This document shows positions 55,835 to 61,408 of a stretch of 61,408 nt of DNA, piece by piece. This stretch comes from an uncultured Pelagibacteraceae bacterium. GTDB taxonomy: Bacteria; Pseudomonadota; Alphaproteobacteria; Pelagibacterales; Pelagibacteraceae. The position numbers and the translations under genes were made by a program. The DNA lies in the NCBI GenBank assembly GCA_902604545.1, contig CACKZG010000002.1, positions 1 to 61,408 of the forward strand. The letters are read 5' to 3'. Within the stretch, counting starts at the first letter, position 1. Every line of letters starts with the position of its first letter. Below the pieces are notes generated by a model. It did not search any database, was not told the DNA's origin, and was given only the letters and a program-made list of their open reading frames with translations.

Positions 55835-56686
55835 ATGAAGGCTATAATTTTAAATGCATCTGCTTGGATGATTGTTCCTGTAATGGATGCTTTTGCTAAA
55901 TATTTAAGCTCATCTATGGATGTTTTGCAGATAACGTGGGCAAGATATTTTTTTACTGTAGTCTTTACATTATCCCTAATGCTTGTCTTTTATAGGCATT
56001 CATTAGTTTGGACGAAAAAACCAGCCCTTCAATTAATTAGAGGATTAATTTTTGTTTTTTCTACTTATTTATTCTTTTATGCAATATCGGAAATTTCACT
56101 TCCTAAAGCCTTAACCTTAGCTTTTGTTGCTCCAATTTGTGTTACAGCTTTATCTCCATTTTTTTTAAATGAGAAAGTAGGGGTGAAGAGGTGGACTGCT
56201 GTATCATTAGGATTTATTGGAACTTTAATTGTAATCAGACCTGGTTTTATTGAGCTTAACTTGGCTACCATGGCTGCTTTAGGTAATGGAATTTGCTATG
56301 GGTTTTATCTTATTATCACGAGGAAGCTTAGTACCTCTGATAACCCTCTTTTAACCCTTTTACTATCGGGTTTAATAGGAACCATAATAATTAGCCTATT
56401 TATGCCCTCAGTTTGGGTTAATCCTACGTCAAATCAGTGGATTTTAATGGCTTTAATCGGCCTTATAGCCTCTGTAGCGCATCTTTTCCTTATATTATCA
56501 CTCAAATACGCTGATGCCTCTAAATTAGCTCCTTTAGGCTATACAGAGATAATTACAAATATACTAATTAGTTATTATTTCTTTCATGAATTGCCTGATA
56601 ACTGGACTTATTTAGGTTTATTTATAATTGTTCTGAGTGGTCTATATATTTCTAGAAGAGAATACTTGCTTACTAGTTCTAATTAA
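55835..56686 (+). CDS. EamA/DMT family transporter
   Basis: A 283-aa protein with ten hydrophobic helices in two EamA repeats; LPKALTLAFVAPICVTALSPFFLNEK and the second-half ASVAHLFLILSLKYADASKLAPLGYTEII are the repeat signatures. Family members export metabolites, but the substrate cannot be inferred. Its codon use is a little richer in G/C than its neighbours, notable just before the gene-free stretch. It starts 16 bp after the AEC gene. Confidence 0.87.
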   Translation: MKAIILNASAWMIVPVMDAFAKYLSSSMDVLQITWARYFFTVVFTLSLMLVFYRHSLVWTKKPALQLIRGLIFVFSTYLFFYAISEISLPKALTLAFVAPICVTALSPFFLNEKVGVKRWTAVSLGFIGTLIVIRPGFIELNLATMAALGNGICYGFYLIITRKLSTSDNPLLTLLLSGLIGTIIISLFMPSVWVNPTSNQWILMALIGLIASVAHLFLILSLKYADASKLAPLGYTEIITNILISYYFFHELPDNWTYLGLFIIVLSGLYISRREYLLTSSN

Positions 56687-57200
56687 TAGTAAATAAAAAG
56701 TTACTAATATATAATCTGATACTTTAATATACATTTTTAAACTATTGTAATTATTATGTTTTTTAATATTATATATATACATAAATCAATACAAATTAAC
56801 CAATTAATAACAATTATTTTAAATAGATAAAGGCAAAAATAGAAATCTTAATAAAGAAAATAAACCATAATACTTAAAAGTGTTTAATATCAATGGTTTT
56901 ATTAGCTAATTAAACACAAAATTCAAAATTCTCATTTTAATAAGTGGCTAGGGGAACAAAAATTTTTAAAAATTCTAAGAAATTTGACACTAAATTTAGC
57001 CCTGGTATCATTGAAAAGTAGAGCAATGCAGTTATAGAATATATGTTTTAAACGGCCATAGAGGTACTTTATTTTGATATATCTCGATATATAGTGCAAC
57101 TGATGGGTGAATATTACTATTCATGTTAAAAAAAGCTTAAATATTGAAAAAACGTTGATTTTACAAGTGTTTTTGACCATAAAATAGGCCAAAAAAGCCA
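56687..57200. other. 514-bp gene-free stretch with inverted repeats and one promoter-like site
   Basis: I find no reading frame of note on either strand. Visible structure: a 9-bp inverted repeat GTGTTTAAT (56880-56888) / ATTAAACAC (56909-56917); a promoter-like TTGACA (56984-56989) with TATCAT (57006-57011), spacing 16, reading rightward; ATATATC/GATATAT (57077-57083, 57086-57092, 2-nt gap); and TGAATA-TTAC-TATTCA (57108-57123). It is the only gap above 300 bp in the window. A small RNA or a remnant of deleted DNA is possible; I cannot tell. Confidence 0.5.
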
Positions 57201-57470
57201 CTAAATATCAATTTTTTCTGATCTCAATAAGCGCAGCTTTGTCTTAATTCCACCTCTCCCTGAGTATCCACCAAGGCCTCCATCGGACCGAATTACTCTA
57301 TGACAGGGTATTTTGGGGGCATAAGGGTTTTTTCCACATGCATTAGCCACAGCTCTGGCCGATTTAGGGCTTTTTATAGCAATTGCTACTTGTTTATAGG
57401 TTTTAATAGTGCCTTTTGGTATAGTTTTAAGGTATTTCCAGACTTTTAATTGAAATTTAGTGCCTTTCAT
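57201..57470 (-). CDS. ogt: Short methylated-DNA-cysteine methyltransferase (Ogt/ATL domain)
   Basis: An 89-aa protein containing only the DNA-binding alkyltransferase domain. It has FQLKVWKYLKTIPKGTIKTY, the Arg-finger-like SARAVANACGKNP and the active-site PCHRVIRSDGGLGGYSG, so the alkyl-acceptor cysteine is present. Typical Ogt/Ada proteins are 150-170 aa because of an N-terminal domain missing here. It could be a minimal repair protein that removes O6-alkylguanine, or an ATL-like damage sensor (usually with the Cys replaced, which is not so here). Its ATG overlaps the stop of the 57-aa gene upstream (TAATG). Confidence 0.87.
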   Translation of the reverse strand: MKGTKFQLKVWKYLKTIPKGTIKTYKQVAIAIKSPKSARAVANACGKNPYAPKIPCHRVIRSDGGLGGYSGRGGIKTKLRLLRSEKIDI

Positions 57471-57643
57471 TAATAAAAATTTAAAATAATAAAGCTTGCT
57501 ATAAAAAAAACAGCTAAAATAGATAGATAAACCGTTTCTAGTGTTTTTCCTTTTTTTTTATAATGAATAAAGCTCAATATTACAAATCCAATAGAGGTAA
57601 TAAGGAAATATATTGGTTCAATTTGACCTTCAATTAAGCTCAT
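57470..57643 (-). CDS. Small two-helix membrane protein (57 aa), unrecognised
   Basis: Reads from ATG 57643-57641 to a TAA that shares its last base with the ogt start. The 57 residues form two hydrophobic helices (about 10-27 and 38-56) joined by a basic loop (HYKKKGK). Both ends overlap neighbours as TAATG: the RDD stop overlaps its start and its stop overlaps ogt. That double coupling, and the hydrophobic, low-complexity-free content, support a real gene. I do not recognise the family and give no function. Confidence 0.72.
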   Translation of the reverse strand: MSLIEGQIEPIYFLITSIGFVILSFIHYKKKGKTLETVYLSILAVFFIASFIILNFY

Positions 57644-58134
57644 TATTTGTCTTTTAAGTGAATGGTTCTTGAAATAATATTATGCAATCCTTGTTTTTTT
57701 GAAGTAAATCCTATCATGAATAGGCCAATTAAAAATATAATCGCTGAAATTCCTACAAGAAGATAGTTACCAGTAGCTCTCCAGAAGCCAATTTTATCAT
57801 GATTTTCATCAGTAATTGTAATATCTAAAACTCTCATTCCAAACGTGGATTTTTTCGAGGATGAGTGCTGAATTGCAAAATACAGCCATCCAAAAAAAAT
57901 TCCAATAATCCAACCAATTACAGGTATTAGCGCTAATACAAAATAAATTATTGCTAAAATTATAAAATCAATCAAATAAGCTAAAAAACGATGCCAAAAA
58001 CCAGCATAAATCTTATTTTTAGGAAGTTTCTTATAATTTTTTTTCTTAATTAATATCAAACATAATACTAAAGCAATTAATGATGGAAAGAATAGAAGTA
58101 CTAAAATTCCCAATTGCCAAAATCCTATAGACAT
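57643..58134 (-). CDS. RDD family membrane protein
   Basis: A 163-aa protein with an N-terminal hydrophobic helix (about 8-28) and an RDD domain (about 43-157): AGFWHRFLAYLIDFIILAI, GWLYFAIQHSSSKKSTFGMRVLDI and LHNIISRTIHLKDK. The family's Arg and paired Asp appear as R49 and D55. RDD proteins are of uncertain function; some have been linked to transport or ion exchange. It opens a three-gene minus-strand operon and diverges from the integrase. Confidence 0.88.
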   Translation of the reverse strand: MSIGFWQLGILVLLFFPSLIALVLCLILIKKKNYKKLPKNKIYAGFWHRFLAYLIDFIILAIIYFVLALIPVIGWIIGIFFGWLYFAIQHSSSKKSTFGMRVLDITITDENHDKIGFWRATGNYLLVGISAIIFLIGLFMIGFTSKKQGLHNIISRTIHLKDK

Positions 58135-58152
58135 AATTCGTTATTATTTTAT

Positions 58153-58203
58153 TTGACATTGAAAATCTATTAGTATATTACTAATGATAATTAATTGTTA
58201 TCA
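58153..58203 (+). promoter_or_regulatory. Putative integrase promoter overlapped by two palindromes
   Basis: TTGACA (58153-58158) with TATTAC (58176-58181), spacing 17, reads toward the integrase at 58215. A 15-nt palindrome TTAGTA-TAT-TACTAA (58170-58184) covers the -10, and a second inverted repeat TGATAA / TTATCA (58185-58190 and 58198-58203) follows directly. This looks like an operator or a recombinase-binding site over its own promoter. Which protein binds is unknown. Confidence 0.5.
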
Positions 58204-58214
58204 ATAGTAATTAT

Positions 58215-59168
58215 ATGAATCAACTGACAACAGATCTAAAATTGCTTCATGAGGCAACTCTAAATAACCTTAAAAATTCTAAGTCAATTAATACTTTGAG
58301 AGCATATAAATCTGACTTTAAAGATTTCGGAGCTTTTTGTACAAAGCATGGGTTAAATCCATTACCAACAGAACCAAAAATAGTTTCCTTATATTTAACC
58401 CATATCTCTAAAAACTCAAAAATAAGCACTTTACGAAGAAGATTGGTATCAATAAGCATGGTTCATAGGCTAAAAGGGCATTATCTAGACACCAAACATC
58501 CAATCATTGTTGAAAATTTAATGGGAATAAGAAGGGTCAAAGGAAGTATACAGAAAGGTAAAAAACCACTATTAATCAATCATTTAAAATTAATTATTAA
58601 TGTAATTAATGAACAAAAAACTGAGGAAATAAAAAAACTTAGAGACAAATCAATAATCTTAATTGGGTTTGGAGGAGGCTTTAGAAGAACCGAACTCATT
58701 TCAATTGATCATGAGGATTTAGAATTTGTTCATGAAGGTCTAAAAATCACTATTAAGAGATCAAAAACTGACCAATTCGGAGAAGGAATGATTAAAGGAC
58801 TACCCTACTTCGATAATAAAATTTACTGTCCTGTTACAAATCTAAAAAAATGGTTAGAAATTTCAAAAATTAAGTCTGGACCTATTTTTAGAAGATTTTC
58901 TAAAGGTTCATCATTATCAGACAAAAGATTAACTGACCAATCTGTAGTTTTATTAATGAAAGAATATTTGAAGTTAGCAGGTATCGAAAACAAAAATTTT
59001 GCAGGTCATAGTTTAAGATCGGGTTTTGCAACAGTAGCTGCAGATTCAGGAGCTGATGAGCGAAGCATAATGGCTATGACAGGTCATAAAACAACACAAA
59101 TGGTTAGAAGATATATTAGAGAAGCAAATATATTCAAAAATAATGCATTAGATAAAATTAAAATTTAA
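58215..59168 (+). CDS. Tyrosine recombinase / phage-type integrase
   Basis: A 317-aa site-specific recombinase. The N-terminal SAM-like core-binding domain (about 1-110) is followed by the catalytic domain. The active-site set is complete: Arg157 (GFRRTELI), Lys184 (RSKTDQF), His265 and Arg268 (GHSLRSGFA), His291 (TGHKTTQ) and Tyr300 (RRYIR). It differs from XerC/XerD, so it belongs to a mobile element or island. No phage genes flank it. It is next to glycosyltransferase genes and overlaps the first by 11 nt. Confidence 0.92.
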   Translation: MNQLTTDLKLLHEATLNNLKNSKSINTLRAYKSDFKDFGAFCTKHGLNPLPTEPKIVSLYLTHISKNSKISTLRRRLVSISMVHRLKGHYLDTKHPIIVENLMGIRRVKGSIQKGKKPLLINHLKLIINVINEQKTEEIKKLRDKSIILIGFGGGFRRTELISIDHEDLEFVHEGLKITIKRSKTDQFGEGMIKGLPYFDNKIYCPVTNLKKWLEISKIKSGPIFRRFSKGSSLSDKRLTDQSVVLLMKEYLKLAGIENKNFAGHSLRSGFATVAADSGADERSIMAMTGHKTTQMVRRYIREANIFKNNALDKIKI

Positions 59169-60012
59169 ATTTATAATATAAATATTTTAATTTATTTATT
59201 ACCAATTCAATAAACATAGAAATATTATATTTTGGTTCCGCCAACATACCATTGTAAGGAATAATTGAATTATTTCCTTTTAAATAATATTTTCTGAAAA
59301 ATTTAGGATTAAAACCATATTTCAATAAAAATATTTTAGTACCATTATTCAGTTTAACTTTATTATTTCTAGTTGTTAAAGAGTTAAAGTGATATACTTT
59401 AAATTTTGATATACCCTTAAAAATTCTTACATTTTCCAACCATAACTTCATACAAAAATCAGGATCTGATCCATCTCCTGGATTGAATTCTTCACTAAAT
59501 CCACCAATTTTATCCCATAATTCTCTGTGAATTAAATGAGGTGCCCAATGGGAACTTTGCAAATCTGGTGTATTGTCATCAATACAAAATTTTAAAAATT
59601 TATTTTCATCAAAATTTTCTAAAGTATCTCCACAATTGTAATTTATTAGACCAAATCTTGTAGATACATTTGTACCAGATAAATAATAAAAATTATTTTT
59701 TTGCTTATTAATTTCATCAATTAGATATTTGTCCCACTTTTTACAAAAATACATATCATCATGAGCATATAATAAAAAATCTGAAGTACTTAATTTATAA
59801 GCATTATTCATTGAACTGCACAATCCTAGATTTTCATTGCTGTGAGTGAATTTGAAATTATTTTTTGTGATATATTCTAAGGTGCCATCTGAGCCATCGT
59901 TAACATGAATAACAATCTCATGTTCAAACAATGAGTTTTTTTTTAAAGAATTAAGAAAAAATTTTAAATAAGATAAATTATTAAATGTTGGTATCAATAT
60001 TGATATTTTCAT
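59158..60012 (-). CDS. Glycosyltransferase family 2
   Basis: A 284-aa GT-A-fold glycosyltransferase. It begins ISILIPTFNNLSYLKFFLNSL, has HVNDGSDGT and YAHDDMYF (DxD-type metal site) and a NPGDGSDPDFCMKLW acceptor segment. Start: ATG 60012, whose A overlaps the preceding stop (TGATG); the upstream TTG 60015 is an unneeded alternative. With its neighbour it probably builds a surface polysaccharide. The donor sugar is unknown. Confidence 0.87.
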   Translation of the reverse strand: MKISILIPTFNNLSYLKFFLNSLKKNSLFEHEIVIHVNDGSDGTLEYITKNNFKFTHSNENLGLCSSMNNAYKLSTSDFLLYAHDDMYFCKKWDKYLIDEINKQKNNFYYLSGTNVSTRFGLINYNCGDTLENFDENKFLKFCIDDNTPDLQSSHWAPHLIHRELWDKIGGFSEEFNPGDGSDPDFCMKLWLENVRIFKGISKFKVYHFNSLTTRNNKVKLNNGTKIFLLKYGFNPKFFRKYYLKGNNSIIPYNGMLAEPKYNISMFIELVINKLKYLYYKFKF

Positions 60013-61408
60013 CAATATAATATTGTTTTATTACCTAAAGATTTATCGATAATATATTTAGTGGTTTTTAATTCATTAAATAACTTAAAATATTTTTTTT
60101 TCCCATTTCTTGCAATTTTTATTCTTGATTTTTCATTTTTTTTATAAAATTTTATTTTTTCAGATAAATCATTAATTCCATTATAGAAAATAATTTCATT
60201 ATTATTAAAAAAATCATTCATTTGTGTTTTTTTATCTATAAATGTTAAAAGACCATTGCCCATTAATGAAGCTATTCTATTGCTAGAATAATATTTCGTA
60301 GGCAATCCCCTACTAAGATTCAGTCCCATTTTAGAGTTTACCAGTGCTTTATAAAAATTGTCACCCCATATGGGCTCTTTGTTAGCAAAACCATAAAAAT
60401 CGTAATTAATATCATCAATTTTTTTTATTAAATTATTCAAAAAATTAATTCTGCTATCTGTCTTCCCTTTTTTAAGTTTTGCTCTGTTTACACCATGACT
60501 CATCGCGTAAAATATATCTCTAGTTGGATTCAATTTATAAACATTAAAACATTCAATATTACTGTCCACTGGTACAAAGAAAAAATGTAAATTTTTAACT
60601 TTTGAATTTTGTTTTTTAAATATACTTGGGTCTGTTGTTATAAAGTTATGATCAACAAGATTTGCATAATAGGATATATTTTTAATATTTGTTTTCGAAT
60701 AATCCAAACTAGGCATAATAGGATCTTCATTCCACTGTGAGACAATTAGATTCTTATTAATTGTCCTAAACTTATCTATTGTTCCTAAATCTATATTTTT
60801 AGTGTGACCAAAAAATAAAAAGTCTGGATTGTAATTTTTAAAAGTTTCAATTAAAAATTCTTGAAATTTTGTTGAACTGTTCTTAAATGAAAAGTTTCTA
60901 TTTTGTCTAACAAAATCCCTGTCACTAATTTCTAACACATCATGGCCATTTCTTATAAATCCATTAGTAAATTTTTTGCCAAGTGAAATATTATATAATC
61001 TATGATTTAATTTTTGACCTGTATTGTAAATATTAATAATTCTAAGTTTATTTCTAATAAAATTAAGGTTGAACTTTTGAACACAGTTTTCTCTAATCTT
61101 ATCGATTAATTTTGAATTTTCTTTTATTTGATGTTTAACTTTTTTGAAACCATCATGTTGAATTTTTTTTCTATACTTCTCATTTTTAATTAACTTTTTG
61201 ATTTTTAAATATAATTCGTAAGAATTTAATTTTTTTAAAATAACACAATGATCTGTAGTTTCAGGTAATCCACCTCTATTTGAAATAATTGTAGCACATG
61301 CCCTGGATGAAGATTCTAAAGCTGTTCTACCAAAAGGCTCTTCCCATCTTGAAGGAACAACTGCTATTTCAGATTTATTTAAAAACTCTAAAACCTTTTT
61401 GTGTTTTA
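60012..61408 (-). CDS. Tandem glycosyltransferase: GT4 C-terminal domain plus CgeB-like domain, open at right edge
   Basis: The frame stays open from the stop at 60012 to the window edge, giving at least 464 residues; the internal GTG 60938 is not the true start. The first visible part is a GT-B C-terminal domain of the GT4 type, with PSRWEEPFG (61355-61329), an E-x7-E motif and GGLPET (61274-61257). After a helical linker (to about 61070) a CgeB-like domain begins (RIINIYNTGQKL) and continues through RNGHDVLEISDRDF, SQWNEDPIMPS and NLSRGLPTKYYSSNRIASLMGNG. So one polypeptide seems to hold two transferase modules. The N-terminus lies outside the window. Confidence 0.85.
   Translation of the reverse strand, partial: KHKKVLEFLNKSEIAVVPSRWEEPFGRTALESSSRACATIISNRGGLPETTDHCVILKKLNSYELYLKIKKLIKNEKYRKKIQHDGFKKVKHQIKENSKLIDKIRENCVQKFNLNFIRNKLRIINIYNTGQKLNHRLYNISLGKKFTNGFIRNGHDVLEISDRDFVRQNRNFSFKNSSTKFQEFLIETFKNYNPDFLFFGHTKNIDLGTIDKFRTINKNLIVSQWNEDPIMPSLDYSKTNIKNISYYANLVDHNFITTDPSIFKKQNSKVKNLHFFFVPVDSNIECFNVYKLNPTRDIFYAMSHGVNRAKLKKGKTDSRINFLNNLIKKIDDINYDFYGFANKEPIWGDNFYKALVNSKMGLNLSRGLPTKYYSSNRIASLMGNGLLTFIDKKTQMNDFFNNNEIIFYNGINDLSEKIKFYKKNEKSRIKIARNGKKKYFKLFNELKTTKYIIDKSLGNKTILY

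Noticed and set aside
57155..57203. Rho-independent terminator after ogt
   Set aside because: Only 3-4 bp GGC/GCC pairings are possible and the T-runs lie inside the putative loop, not after a stem.
60012..60938. Separate 308-aa glycosyltransferase starting at GTG 60938
   Set aside because: The frame continues without a stop to the window edge and the upstream residues are clearly coding (GT4 motifs and the CgeB-like first strand), so 60938 is an internal codon.
56687..61408. Prophage or defence island around the integrase
   Set aside because: No capsid, terminase, portal, restriction, toxin-antitoxin or CRISPR genes or repeats are visible; only the recombinase suggests mobility.
1..61408. 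CRISPR arrays, insertion sequences and rRNA genes
   Set aside because: I saw no regularly spaced repeats, transposase genes or rRNA sequence anywhere in the window.

Overview
The window is a gene-dense, strongly AT-rich bacterial chromosome segment that reads as a SAR11 / Pelagibacterales alphaproteobacterium. The evidence is the A/T-biased codon use with lysine- and isoleucine-rich proteins, near-zero intergenic space (many ATGA, GTGA and TAATG overlaps), alphaproteobacterial gene orders (gatCAB, soxBDAG, pdxJ-acpS-lepB-rnc-recO, nrdR-ribD-ribE-ribBA-ribH-nusB-thiL, plsX-ihfA-merR), a membrane H+-pyrophosphatase, and a tandem SAM-II/SAM-V riboswitch in front of metY, an arrangement described from Pelagibacter.

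Layout. 1-5424: lipB (cut by the left edge), the Mg2+ transporter mgtE, panC, the UDP-glucose/UDP-glucuronate pair galU-ugd, and a RidA-family gene. 5463-11393: minus-strand ruvX-pyrB-pyrC-like-plsY-topA. 11444-18101: plus-strand gatCAB, an O-methyltransferase, trhO, a MATE exporter and a nuclease. 18104-23195: minus-strand heterotetrameric sarcosine oxidase. 23262-25270: tRNA-Ser(GCU) followed by a two-gene sugar islet (epimerase and DUF4422). 25303-34900: a lytic transglycosylase diverging from dapA-smpB-folK, then a compact RSH (ppGpp) enzyme, pyrE, pdxJ, acpS, lepB, rnc and recO. 34901-43313: hemB, a 2OG-Fe oxygenase-like orphan, rpiB, glyA, nrdR, riboflavin genes, nusB and thiL. 43392-49882: hppA, a BamE-like lipoprotein diverging from a cytochrome bc1 chaperone, rpmF-plsX-ihfA-merR-rpmG, chorismate mutase and ctaA. 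49912-56686: metY with its two riboswitches, rplM-rpsI, argC, a small lipoprotein, hom and two transporters. 56687-61408: the accessory end, with a 514-bp gene-free stretch, a three-gene RDD / 57-aa membrane protein / short Ogt operon, a tyrosine recombinase, and two surface-glycan glycosyltransferase genes, the last running off the right edge.

The core genes serve pyrimidine, riboflavin, B6, lysine, arginine, threonine and methionine synthesis, one-carbon supply (sarcosine to glycine to serine), translation and the envelope. Streamlining is the main theme. Genes usually found at specific positions in these operons in relatives are absent here (dprA, era, fabH, DUF177). Several retained proteins look trimmed or lack expected residues: the RSH enzyme lacks the region between TGS and ACT, the RibBA GTP-cyclohydrolase half lacks its zinc motif, the dihydroorotase lacks the HxH metal motif, and both NrdR zinc knuckles are CxC. 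I found no clear new multi-gene defence or metabolic system. The least explained stretch is 56687-61408. There the small-ORF operon, a recombinase with palindromes over its promoter, and an open reading frame joining two glycosyltransferase modules lie next to each other.
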